Shown: positions 8,336 through 16,331 of the stretch, in pieces
Position numbering within the stretch: position 1 is the first letter of the stretch
How the letters are laid out: the number at the start of each line of letters is the position of its first letter
NCBI GenBank assembly: GCA_021782655.1
Contig: JAJXUT010000013.1
Span: forward strand, 1-37,458
DNA from: Deltaproteobacteria bacterium
Lineage (GTDB): Bacteria; Desulfobacterota; Desulfobulbia; Desulfobulbales; VMSU01
DNA length: 37,458 nt
Direction: 5' to 3'
Made by a program: the position numbers and the translations under genes
The notes under the pieces: model-generated
What the model saw: the letters and a program-made list of their open reading frames with translations, nothing else
Databases searched by the model: none
What the model was told of the DNA's origin: nothing

Positions 8336-9832
8336 ATGACCAACGCCCCTGTCCCCCCCCAAACGCCTGTGCCCCAGTCGCCGCGCCGTCTGCCCGACTC
8401 GCTGTGGACCTTCTCCACCTACTTCGCCGAGGGCTTCCCCTACACCGTCATCCGCATCGTCTCGGCCCTGTTTTTCCGCGACCGAGGGATGAGCCTGGAG
8501 GCCCTGGGGGCCACCTCCGTCTTCGGGCTGCCCTGGGCGCTGAAATTTCTCTGGGGGCCACAGGTGGACGCCTACAGCAGCAAGCGGCGCTGGCTGATCC
8601 TCTCCGAGGCCCTGCTCTGTCTGGTGATCCTGCTCGCCGTCCCCGCCTGCCGGGAAACCAACGGCGTCATCCTAGTGGCGCTCCTCCTCTTCGCCGGCAG
8701 TTGGGTCGCCGCCACCCACGATATCGCTATCGACGGTTTCTATTTGGAGGCCCTGGACCAGGCCGGACAGGCTCGCTACCTGGGGCTCAGGGTCATGGCC
8801 TATCGGATCGCCATGATGACCGGGGCCGGGGCGGTGGCCACCCTGGGGGCCAAATACGGCTGGCCGCTCGCCTTTGGCGTCTCCGGCCTGCTCCTGACCG
8901 GACTCTGCCTGACCCACTGGCGACTCCTGCCCCACCCGGAAACCGAGAGCCACCCCGCTCCCTGGCCGTCGCTCGTCCGCATCCTTAAGACCCACCCGGC
9001 CTGGGTCGTGGCCGGGACGGCCCTTTTCCTGCTGGCGCTGGCCACCGGCCGACGGGCCGTAAGCGGCGGCCTCGGCCAGGCGGCTGGCCTGCTGCCCGAG
9101 CTGATCGCCAGCCTCCTGTTCGCCGGCCTGATGGGGGTCTGGCTCCTGCGCCGCCGACTGCACGGCTGGCTGCTTACGCACCCCCAAAGCTTCTACGGCC
9201 GGGCCTTCCTCTCCTTTATCGACCGGCCCCGGATCGGAGTGACGGTGGGCTTCATTACCTTGAGCCGTACCGGCGAGTACCTCTTCTCCAGCATGTACTC
9301 GCCCTTTCTCATCGACCTGGGGCTGAAAGCCCACTACGGCTGGATCTCGGCCCTGGTTGGCCTACCCTGCTCAATCGGCGGCGCCATGCTCGGCGGCTGG
9401 CTGATCGGCAAGACTAGCCTCCGCCGGATGATCTGGCCCTTCCTGCTGCTTCAGAACCTGAGCATCCTGGTCTATCTGCCCCTGGCCCAGCATTTTTCAG
9501 GCGTTATATTAGCAAATACGGCTAATCAAGGGCAAGCGGCGGCCACCCCGGCCCTGCTGACCGCCATCGCCGCCGCCCACGGCCTCGACCAACTGGCCGC
9601 CGGCCTGGGCACCGCAGTGTTGATGACCTTCCTGATGCGCATCTGCCAGCCGGAATTCAAGGCCTCGCATTACGCCATTGGCACCGGGCTCATGGGCCTG
9701 ACCGGGCTCTACGCCGGCCTGGCGAGCGGTTTTCTTACCCACTGGCTGGGCTACGGATACTTCTTCGGCCTAAGCTTCCTGCTCTCCCTGCCGGGCATGC
9801 TGCTGGTCTTTTCCCTTCCTCTTGAGCCGTAA
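8336..9832 (+). CDS. MFS transporter, AmpG-like
   Basis: The 498-residue protein is strongly hydrophobic with about 12 to 14 predicted membrane spans and an opening segment YFAEGFPYTVI that resembles the YF-x-x-G-x-PYG start of AmpG-type major facilitator transporters. KFLWGPQVDAY fits the AmpG-family loop after the second span. AmpG imports anhydro-muropeptides in peptidoglycan recycling, but the substrate here is not proven. The first ~20 residues are Pro-rich and soluble. Residues near 388-400 (around 9500-9535) are coded by a short AT-richer stretch and are likely a loop. The ATG at 8336 has no strong ribosome site. No recycling genes are adjacent. Confidence 0.75.
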   Translation: MTNAPVPPQTPVPQSPRRLPDSLWTFSTYFAEGFPYTVIRIVSALFFRDRGMSLEALGATSVFGLPWALKFLWGPQVDAYSSKRRWLILSEALLCLVILLAVPACRETNGVILVALLLFAGSWVAATHDIAIDGFYLEALDQAGQARYLGLRVMAYRIAMMTGAGAVATLGAKYGWPLAFGVSGLLLTGLCLTHWRLLPHPETESHPAPWPSLVRILKTHPAWVVAGTALFLLALATGRRAVSGGLGQAAGLLPELIASLLFAGLMGVWLLRRRLHGWLLTHPQSFYGRAFLSFIDRPRIGVTVGFITLSRTGEYLFSSMYSPFLIDLGLKAHYGWISALVGLPCSIGGAMLGGWLIGKTSLRRMIWPFLLLQNLSILVYLPLAQHFSGVILANTANQGQAAATPALLTAIAAAHGLDQLAAGLGTAVLMTFLMRICQPEFKASHYAIGTGLMGLTGLYAGLASGFLTHWLGYGYFFGLSFLLSLPGMLLVFSLPLEP

Positions 9833-9860
9833 ACAGATCCCCGCCAGGGGTTTCAGGCGC

Positions 9861-9911
9861 AAAAAAAGGCCGGGCCGGGAGACCTCAACTCCTGGTCTCC
9901 CGGCCCGGCCT
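9861..9911 (-). terminator. Rho-independent terminator of ompH/skp
   Basis: The 18-base arms at 9867-9884 and 9894-9911 pair perfectly (GGCCGGGCCGGGAGACC and complement, nine-base loop) and, read on the minus strand, are followed by seven T. It may also stop transcripts from the convergent transporter gene. Confidence 0.9.
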
Positions 9912-9949
9912 GGTGGCGGACGATAAGCCTATAATCCGCCGCAGGGCGG

Positions 9950-10522
9950 CTACTTCTTGGCCTTGGGGCTGGTGGCGGTGTTGACGTTTAAGGTGGGCAG
10001 CTTGGCGTCCAGGGCCTTGATCACCTGGTCGCTGATGTCCAGGGAGTCGGCGGCGTAAAGCAGGCCGTTGCTCCGCGATTTCTCGAAGATCAGCGAGATG
10101 CCCTCCGTCTTGCCGATGTCGTTGATGATCGTCTGCAACTCCTTGAACAACGGATCAAGCACCTTCCGCTCAAGCTGCTTCATCTCGAACTGGGCGTCCT
10201 CCACCTTGAGCTGGTACTCGCGCAGTCTCTTCTGATAGTCCCGCTCCTTGCCGGCCTTCACCTCGTCGCTCCAGGCCGAGCCCTTCTTCTCGATCTCGTC
10301 CGCCATCGCCTTCAAGGCGTCCTGATCGCCCTTGAACTTGGGCTGCAACTCGGCCTTCTTGGCCTCCAGGGCCTTGCGGGCCTCGGCCCCGGCCTTGGAC
10401 TTTTCGATGACCTGCTGGACGTTGAAGGTGGCGATCTTAAGCTGATCCGCCGCCAAGGCAGGGGTGGCGGTGGCGATGAACAGGGCGCAGAGAGCGCAAA
10501 ATGCGATTCGTAACGATTTCAT
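9950..10522 (-). CDS. skp: OmpH/Skp family periplasmic chaperone
   Basis: The 190-residue protein has a cleavable signal peptide (MKS, hydrophobic core, PALA at 21-24), a short beta start (QLKIATFNVQQVIEKSKAG) and a long Lys/Glu-rich coiled coil, then LFKELQTIINDIGKTEGISLIFEKS, which is the OmpH/Skp pattern. Skp trimers hold unfolded outer-membrane proteins in the periplasm. It differs from the usual bamA-skp-lpxD context: here it stands alone between two terminators, downstream of pal on the same strand. The Ala/Lys-rich tail (about 20 residues) extends beyond the conserved part. Confidence 0.85.
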   Translation of the reverse strand: MKSLRIAFCALCALFIATATPALAADQLKIATFNVQQVIEKSKAGAEARKALEAKKAELQPKFKGDQDALKAMADEIEKKGSAWSDEVKAGKERDYQKRLREYQLKVEDAQFEMKQLERKVLDPLFKELQTIINDIGKTEGISLIFEKSRSNGLLYAADSLDISDQVIKALDAKLPTLNVNTATSPKAKK

Positions 10523-10597
10523 GTCCGTTTCCAGTCCTTTCAGGTAGAGATAATTAACCTCCCGGCGAGAGGGCTAAGCCGTTCTCATCCGCCGGAC

Positions 10598-10643
10598 AAA
10601 AAAAAACCGCGGCGCATCTTCGTGCGAAGATATTCCGCGGTTT
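10598..10643 (-). terminator. Rho-independent terminator of pal
   Basis: AAACCGCGG (10604-10612) pairs with CCGCGGTTT (10635-10643); an inner stem ATCTTCG/CGAAGAT extends it. On the minus strand the hairpin is followed by a T-run at 10603-10598. Confidence 0.88.
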
Positions 10644-10689
10644 CAACCAAACGGCGGCGGGCTGTTCAGCCAGCAACCGCCAGTGCTTA

Positions 10690-11235
10690 TTACTGCTGGA
10701 CGAAGTCGTCGCGGCGGTTCTGAGACCAAGCCAGCTCGTCGTGACCGAAATTCAGCGGCTTCTCGGAGCCGAAGCTGATGGTGTTCATCCGGGCGGCCGC
10801 AACGCCCATGTTGGCCAGATACTTCTTGGCGGCATTGGCGCGGCGCTGACCCAGGGCCAGGTTGTATTCCTTGGTGCCCCGCTCGTCGCAGTTGCCCTCG
10901 ATTCTGATCTTGGCGCTGGCGTTATCCTTCAAATAGGAGGCGTTGGTCTGCATCCGGCTCTTCTGGTCCGCCCGGATGACCGACTTGTCGAAGTCGAAAT
11001 AGAGCGGCAGCATGGGGGCGGTGGTGCGGCCCTCCAGGATGTTCGAGGCGGCACTCGCGGGCGGAGTGCTATCCAAACCCTCGGGGGCGCCCGGCGCGAC
11101 GTTGCTCTCCTGACTGGCAGCGGCGGGGGCAGCAGCCTCCTCCGCCTTCACCTTCTTCTGGCTACAACCACCCGCCATAAACAGGGCGCCCAGCATGACA
11201 CCTAACGCAGCGTACTTCAGATAACCTTTAACCAT
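10690..11235 (-). CDS. pal: Peptidoglycan-associated lipoprotein
   Basis: The 181-residue protein has a lipoprotein signal ending FMAGG-C24, an Ala/Pro-rich linker to about residue 65, and an OmpA-like peptidoglycan-binding domain: LYFDFDKSVI, IRIEGNCDERGTKEYN and LGQRRANAAKKYL are near-diagnostic for Pal. It anchors the outer membrane to peptidoglycan as part of the Tol-Pal system; tol genes are not in the window. A GGGAGGAAG ribosome site precedes the ATG. The gene has its own promoter (11293-11321) and terminator. Confidence 0.94.
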   Translation of the reverse strand: MVKGYLKYAALGVMLGALFMAGGCSQKKVKAEEAAAPAAASQESNVAPGAPEGLDSTPPASAASNILEGRTTAPMLPLYFDFDKSVIRADQKSRMQTNASYLKDNASAKIRIEGNCDERGTKEYNLALGQRRANAAKKYLANMGVAAARMNTISFGSEKPLNFGHDELAWSQNRRDDFVQQ

Positions 11236-11565
11236 TGTCTTCCTCCCATAGTTATACTTTAGTTTTCCTACCCCAATAAGCAGGAATTACTTATGATAAA
11301 AAAACTCAAATAAAATTTCAATCCCTATTTGCAAAAAAAATGACCCTGCCGACGCCTAGGCTGGCCTCCGCCAGGCAACTTTATCGAAATGATGAATTGA
11401 CAGCCCTCCTTTTTTCTGCGAATTTAACTTACTAGAAAAAATCGGCTCTCCCCGCGGATGCCAAACTCGCCTAGCAAACCAACCAAAATGCCAGATATAT
11501 AACGCGTCCGGCGAATTTAGCAAACACAATCCACCACCGCACAAAAAAAACCGGTATTTAAAGAC
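11236..11565. other. 330-bp divergent intergenic region between pal and glgP
   Basis: AT-rich DNA, with the pal promoter on the minus strand. On the plus strand a TTGACA at 11397-11402 and AT-rich TATATAAC near 11495 are weak candidates for glgP control; neither has a good partner box. A GC hairpin (CTGGC/GCCAG, four-base loop) lies near 11362-11376. No gene is supported here, although an open frame on the minus strand runs across the region and into glgP. Confidence 0.5.
11293..11321 (-). promoter_or_regulatory. Sigma-70 type promoter of pal
   Basis: On the minus strand TTGAAA (11321-11316), a 17-bp spacer and TATCAT (11298-11293), about 50 nt before the pal start after the predicted transcript start. 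Confidence 0.55.
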
Positions 11566-13749
11566 ATGGGCAACAGCGCGATCCTGGAAGGAATGATAGC
11601 AAGCAACAAATACGGGACATTTTTCGGGGTAAAACAGGAGACCCTGGATGCCGTCTGGACGGCGCTCACCGATCCGGCGGGCCACTCCGTCACCTACGTC
11701 AGCATGGAGATCGGGGCCGACAACGACGCCCACAACCCTGTCAAGGACCGGCTCCAAAAGCTGCCCTTCAGCAGCAAGGACGCCCGGCTCAAGTACTTCG
11801 CGAGCAAATTCCTGCACGACCCGGGCAAGATCCCCAACTACAGCGGCGGCCTGGGGGTGCTGGCCGGCGACACCTTGAAGAGCTACGCCGACTGCGCCAT
11901 CCCGGCGCTTGCCATCTCGCTCCTCTACCGCAAGGGCTATTTCTCCCAACTCATCGACTCCCGGGCCGGACAGATCGCCTACTCGACCCAGTGGCGGCCC
12001 GAGGAGACCTCCAACCTCTACCTGTTGAAAGACCCGCAGAACCCCGACATCCCCCTCCAAATCGAGATCCCCTTCTACGAACGGGGCGACCGCCGGGTGA
12101 ATGCCTACGCCAACCTGTGGATGAAGATGGAGATCAGCTCGACCCTGGACTTCTTCGTCCCCGAGATTCTCTTGGACTACAGCGTCGTCACCTCGCCGCC
12201 CTGGGTGCGCAAGGCCGCCGAGCACCTTTACGACAGCCGCAGCGAGCGCTCGAAGATCATCCAGCGCCGCCTCCTGGGGGCGGGGGTGATCCCGGTGATG
12301 AACGCCCTGGGGGTCAAGTCCAACACCATCCACTTAAACGAGCAGCACGGGGTCTCGGTGGTGCTGCACTTGATCGCCGAGCAGCTAAAGGCGCGCTTCG
12401 GCGACGACTACCCCCTGGTGGCCGAGGATCGCGACATCTTGATGGCCGCCGAGAAGGCGGCGCAGCGGATGGTCTATACCATCCACACCCCGGTCAGGGC
12501 GGGCCATGACCGCTTCAGCCGAGAGCTGTTTGCCGAGATCGGCCACTCCTTCTGCCAGCGGGTGCTTAACCTCCTGGCCCAGGATCAGGATAACCCCGGC
12601 CTGTTCAACTTCACCGACCTAGCGATGCGGATCAACCGGGCCACCAACAGCGTCAGCCGCATCCACCAGGAGGTCACCCGCAAGCAGTTCCCCCGCTACG
12701 CCAGCAAGATCAAGGCGGTGACCAACGGCGTCCACCACCTGACCTGGATCAGCGCCGCCAAGGCCGAACTGTACGACAGTTTCCGGGAGCTCAACCACTG
12801 GCGCCAGGATCCAGGCGCCTTTGCCAACGCCGACAAACTGTTCGAAAACAACAAGTTCCGCACCTACCTGGAGCAGGCCTGGCTTACCGACACCACCCGC
12901 CTGACCAACTACATCAACGCCATGCTGGTTCAGCATCGCAACCAGATGCACGAGACCTGGATCGATCCGCCCAACTACATCACCCACCTGGACGAAAAGG
13001 CCCGCGACCTCACCCCGGACACCCTGACCATCGGCTTCGCCCGCCGCTTCTCCACCTACAAACGGGCCGACCTCATCTTCGACAACATCGACACCCTGGC
13101 CCGGCTGGTGCTCGAACATCAGTGGCCGGTAAACTTCGTCTTCGCCGGCAAGGCCCACCCCACCGACGAGCCCGGCAAGGGGATCATCAAGCTGCTCCTC
13201 GACCGGCAGCAGGAACTATACGAGAAGAGCCGGGGCCTGGCCAAGCTGGTGTTCATCCCCGACTACGACATGGCGATCGCCAAGCTGATGGTGGCCGGGG
13301 TGCACGCCTGGCTCAACACCCCCAAGCGCCCGCTGGAGGCCAGCGGCACCAGCGGCATGAAGGCGGCCCTGAACGCGGTGCCCAACATCAGCACCATGGA
13401 CGGCTGGTGGGTGGAGGGCTATCACGGCGGCCAGACGGGCTGGAAGTTCGGCATCGAGACCACGGTTACCGAGGCCTGCCTGAGCGAAGACGCCGCCTGC
13501 CTGCTCTACGACCAGGACTCGACCTCCTTCTACCGGCTTTTCCCCGAGATCCTAAGCGAGTTCTACGACGAGACCAGGCGGCACCGGCTCATCGACCGCT
13601 GCCTCCACAACATCGCCTTAAACGCCCCCATCTTCAACACCCACCGGGTGACCGCCGAATACGTGCGACTCTACGGCCTGCCCCTGCCCGGGCCGATCGC
13701 CAGACGGATCGACAAGCTCTCGGAGCTGTACCACAGCAACCCGGACTAA
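11566..13749 (+). CDS. glgP: Alpha-glucan (glycogen) phosphorylase, GT35
   Basis: The 727-residue enzyme phosphorolyses alpha-1,4-glucan to glucose 1-phosphate with pyridoxal phosphate. It belongs to the shorter bacterial alpha-glucan phosphorylase group: N-terminal TYVSMEIG, PNYSGGLGVLAGD, HLNEQHG, TNGVHHLTW, IGFARRFSTYKRADL and the PLP segment EASGTSGMKAALN with Lys599 as the expected Schiff-base lysine. The ATG at 11566 has only a weak ribosome site; an ATG at 11593 is closer to the conserved region but its GGAAGGA is too near. It precedes nikR by 24 bases. Together with glgA (33417-35015) it indicates glycogen storage. Confidence 0.92.
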   Translation: MGNSAILEGMIASNKYGTFFGVKQETLDAVWTALTDPAGHSVTYVSMEIGADNDAHNPVKDRLQKLPFSSKDARLKYFASKFLHDPGKIPNYSGGLGVLAGDTLKSYADCAIPALAISLLYRKGYFSQLIDSRAGQIAYSTQWRPEETSNLYLLKDPQNPDIPLQIEIPFYERGDRRVNAYANLWMKMEISSTLDFFVPEILLDYSVVTSPPWVRKAAEHLYDSRSERSKIIQRRLLGAGVIPVMNALGVKSNTIHLNEQHGVSVVLHLIAEQLKARFGDDYPLVAEDRDILMAAEKAAQRMVYTIHTPVRAGHDRFSRELFAEIGHSFCQRVLNLLAQDQDNPGLFNFTDLAMRINRATNSVSRIHQEVTRKQFPRYASKIKAVTNGVHHLTWISAAKAELYDSFRELNHWRQDPGAFANADKLFENNKFRTYLEQAWLTDTTRLTNYINAMLVQHRNQMHETWIDPPNYITHLDEKARDLTPDTLTIGFARRFSTYKRADLIFDNIDTLARLVLEHQWPVNFVFAGKAHPTDEPGKGIIKLLLDRQQELYEKSRGLAKLVFIPDYDMAIAKLMVAGVHAWLNTPKRPLEASGTSGMKAALNAVPNISTMDGWWVEGYHGGQTGWKFGIETTVTEACLSEDAACLLYDQDSTSFYRLFPEILSEFYDETRRHRLIDRCLHNIALNAPIFNTHRVTAEYVRLYGLPLPGPIARRIDKLSELYHSNPD

Positions 13750-13773
13750 AACCTCAAGGCCTAAAGGAACCCC

Positions 13774-14193
13774 ATGTCCGACCTCGTGCGCTTCGGCATC
13801 TCGATCACCGACGAACTCCTGCTCCGTTTCGACCGGCTAATCGCCGACAAGGGCTACGTCAACCGCTCGGAGGCCATCCGCGACCTAATCCGCAACGCCC
13901 TGGTGGAGAGCGACTTGAGCCGGGGCGAGGGGGAGGCGATCGGCACCATCTCCATGGTGTACGACCACCACACCCGGGAGCTGGCCGACAAGCTTACCGA
14001 ACACCAGCACAGCCATCAAAAGGAGATCATCTCCGCCCTCCACATCCACCTGGATCACCACCACTGCCTGGAGGTGGTGGTAGCCAAGGGCCGCGCCCGG
14101 GAGATTCAGCGCCTGGCGGACGAACTGATCGGCACCAAGGGGGTTAAGCACGGCAAGCTGATGATGAGCACCACCGGCAAGGACCTAGGATAG
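13774..14193 (+). CDS. nikR: Nickel-responsive transcriptional regulator NikR
   Basis: The 139-residue protein has an N-terminal ribbon-helix-helix DNA-binding domain ([27 protein letters not shown]) and a C-terminal ACT-like nickel-binding domain. The canonical ligands are visible: H79, H90, H92 and C98, corresponding to E. coli H76, H87, H89 and C95. It should repress nickel uptake genes when nickel is plentiful; no nickel transporter or hydrogenase is in the window, so the target lies elsewhere. An AAAGGA ribosome site precedes the ATG. It probably shares the glgP transcript (24-base gap), an unexpected pairing. It ends convergently 10 bases from the fusion gene. Confidence 0.93.
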   Translation: MSDLVRFGISITDELLLRFDRLIADKGYVNRSEAIRDLIRNALVESDLSRGEGEAIGTISMVYDHHTRELADKLTEHQHSHQKEIISALHIHLDHHHCLEVVVAKGRAREIQRLADELIGTKGVKHGKLMMSTTGKDLG

Positions 14194-14203
14194 ACGGGTC
14201 GCC

Positions 14204-15481
14204 TCAGCGCCATCTTGACGTAAACCTATTGATTTGTTCAGGAGAATAAAAGTAATTCATAAATTTTGAACCGTATATCGACTGCAACTCTGATGCGGTA
14301 GGTTTATATCTGGAATTAAATTTTTTATATATCGGCTGATACCACTTGTTACTTGCCAGATTGTCATGTCGCAATTTAAAATCATCCAATCCCATAAATT
14401 TTCCCAGTTCTCCAGCCACTTCATCTAAATCTTCCAACCTGATGATGATCATCCGCACCCGTCCGCTTTTGCTCTCGTAGATCTGAAAACCCTGTTCCCA
14501 GTCAAATGGCTTAGCGTAAATATCAATAAAATGCCGGTCTATCTCTGGATAATAGAAGTGTGATTTGAGCAAATTGTCGTACCAGGAGGTGACCGAGCAT
14601 CCGGTGTTTAGCCGCCGGAGATGCCCGGTTATCGCCTGTTCCTGCTGCTCGTAGGGCATCGCCTGGAATTCCTCCATCCCGGCGATGAAGTAGTCGTTGC
14701 GCCAGGGCTCGCTGTAGTTCATGGACTGAAAGATGGTGGAGATGTTGCGGGCCAGCAGGTCGCGCACCAGGCTGATGATGACGAACTCCTCCTCCGAGTG
14801 GTGGAGCACGTCGTAGAGCGGTTTAATCGAGTGGGTCTGGATGAGGTTGTTGCAGATCAGCCAGCGGGGTGACTCACTGACCACCGGCGCCAGGCTGATC
14901 CTGGGGTTGGCGTGGGGCAAAAGCGACTTGAACACCGTCGAGGAGCCGACCTTGCCCATCTGCCAGATGAAGACCTTCTGGTCGATGCCCCTGGCGTTCC
15001 GATCTCCGGCGGGGCAGACGCGGCCGCCTGACTCCGCCTCCGGGCGGATGATGACGTTGCCAGGCCCGGTCGTCTGCGGGATGAGATAGACGTTGAAGTC
15101 CACCCGCCCGCCCGCCAGCTCCCAGGCGATCCGCCCCTCCTCAACCGCGAACTGGCCGGGCACGAAGCGCCCCGCCGCCTCGCGGATCGCCGCCCGCAGT
15201 TCCCGCGAGGCGACCCGGTCAATGCTCGCCACCCGGCGCAGCACCCCCTCCACCCGGAAGCAGACCTCGTCCCCGCCGCCGTCTGCGGGCTCCAGATGGA
15301 TGTCGCTTGCGGCTAGCCCCCTCCCCTCCTCGAGCAGGGCGGCCAGGGCGGCCCGCCGCTGACCGGGCTGGGCGAGGCCCGCCGCCAGACGACGGCCAAG
15401 CTCCGCCAGCCGCGTCGTCAAGTCGCCCCGGACGGGAACTTCGTGAACGACCGCCTTATCTTTATCAATAAAATTAGTCAC
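14204..15481 (-). CDS. GspE-N-like domain fused to NKWYS-type (sulfotransferase-like) polysaccharide enzyme
   Basis: The 425-residue frame has two unrelated parts. Residues about 1-155 resemble the N2 domain that precedes the motor core of type II secretion/type IV pilus ATPases (ASDIHLEP near 57-64, then FRVEGVLRRV and VDFNVYLIPQTTGPGNVIIRPE), but no Walker A/B motor follows. Residues about 168-425 start with VFIWQMGKVGSSTVF, like the phosphate-binding loop of sulfotransferase-fold proteins, and carry SNKWYQP near 376, recalling the NKWYS motif of putative capsular polysaccharide proteins. The start is GTG at 15481, ten bases after the AsrB-like stop, so it is the last gene of the fdhF unit. 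Bases about 14215-14580 are very AT-rich against GC-rich DNA for the N-terminal part, indicating recent joining of foreign DNA. Function unknown; transfer of a sulfo or related group to a surface glycan is inference. Confidence 0.65.
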   Translation of the reverse strand: MTNFIDKDKAVVHEVPVRGDLTTRLAELGRRLAAGLAQPGQRRAALAALLEEGRGLAASDIHLEPADGGGDEVCFRVEGVLRRVASIDRVASRELRAAIREAAGRFVPGQFAVEEGRIAWELAGGRVDFNVYLIPQTTGPGNVIIRPEAESGGRVCPAGDRNARGIDQKVFIWQMGKVGSSTVFKSLLPHANPRISLAPVVSESPRWLICNNLIQTHSIKPLYDVLHHSEEEFVIISLVRDLLARNISTIFQSMNYSEPWRNDYFIAGMEEFQAMPYEQQEQAITGHLRRLNTGCSVTSWYDNLLKSHFYYPEIDRHFIDIYAKPFDWEQGFQIYESKSGRVRMIIIRLEDLDEVAGELGKFMGLDDFKLRHDNLASNKWYQPIYKKFNSRYKPTASELQSIYGSKFMNYFYSPEQINRFTSRWR

Positions 15482-15491
15482 TACCTGGACA

Positions 15492-16331
15492 CTAAGCCAG
15501 CTCCGCCTCCCTTAGCCCCCGCAGCTCGGCCAGGGTGAAGACCGGGCCGTGGGCGCAGACCAGCTTCGGCCCCAGGTGGCAGTGACGGCAGACCCCCAGC
15601 CCGCACTTCATGTGGCGCTCCAGGGTGGTGACGATGTCCTGGTCGGAAAGGCCCAGGCGGGTCAGCTCTGCGGCCACGAAACGAAACATGACCGGCGGGC
15701 CGCAGATCAGGGCCGAGCTGCGGCCGGGGTCGGGGCTGATCTGGGCAAACAGGGTGGTGACCAGGCCCACCTGGCCGGTCCAACCCTCCCCGCCTTGATC
15801 CACGGTCAGCAGGCACTTGACCCCCGCCCGCCGCCAGCCCTCCAGTTCATCTCTAAAGGCGATGTCCGCAGGTGAGCGGCTGCCATAGAGGACGGTGAGC
15901 TGACCGTACTCCTCCCGCCGGTCCAGGCAGAGGTTGACCACCGAGGCCAAGGGGGCGAGGCCGATCCCCCCGGCCACGAAGATCAGGTCCCGGCCCCTTA
16001 GCTCCTCCACCGGGAAGGGCCGGCCATAGGGCCCCCGCAATCCGACCAGCTCGCCCTCGGCCATCCGGTGCAGGGCGGCGGTCAGGCGTCCGGCCTTACG
16101 GACGCTCAGGGTCAGCCTGCCAGGCCGGGTGGGGCTGGAACTGATGGAGATCGGGGCCTCGCCGCCGTGGGGCACCGAGACCATCACGAACTGGCCGGGC
16201 CGGTAGGTGAAGGCCCGGTGGCGCTCGGGATCGGTGAAGGCCAGCTCGAAGCTCTTGATCTGGCTATTCTCCTCCCTAACCCGCAGGATGCGGGCCGGAT
16301 GCGGCAGGTAGGGGTTGCCGTTGTCGGTCAT
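15492..16331 (-). CDS. FAD/NAD(P)-binding oxidoreductase subunit, AsrB/HydG-like
   Basis: The 279-residue subunit starts at ATG 16331, overlapping the upstream stop as ATGA; an open frame extends further upstream but is low-complexity and lies inside the previous gene. It has a ferredoxin-reductase-like FAD domain (PGQFVMVSVPHGGEAPISISSSP), a nucleotide domain (FVAGGIGLAPLASVV, ICGPPVMF) and a C-terminal 2Fe-2S site (KCGLGVCRHCHLGPKLVC). This is the pattern of anaerobic sulfite reductase subunit B and the gamma subunit of archaeal sulfhydrogenase. In this operon it most likely passes electrons between formate dehydrogenase and NAD(P)(H). No sulfite reductase catalytic subunit (AsrC) is present. 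Confidence 0.87.
   Translation of the reverse strand: MTDNGNPYLPHPARILRVREENSQIKSFELAFTDPERHRAFTYRPGQFVMVSVPHGGEAPISISSSPTRPGRLTLSVRKAGRLTAALHRMAEGELVGLRGPYGRPFPVEELRGRDLIFVAGGIGLAPLASVVNLCLDRREEYGQLTVLYGSRSPADIAFRDELEGWRRAGVKCLLTVDQGGEGWTGQVGLVTTLFAQISPDPGRSSALICGPPVMFRFVAAELTRLGLSDQDIVTTLERHMKCGLGVCRHCHLGPKLVCAHGPVFTLAELRGLREAELA

Noticed and set aside
11356-12333. Long minus-strand frame opposite glgP
   Set aside because: It is antisense to a clear phosphorylase gene, with repetitive Gly/Val/Asp composition typical of a shadow of GC-rich coding DNA.
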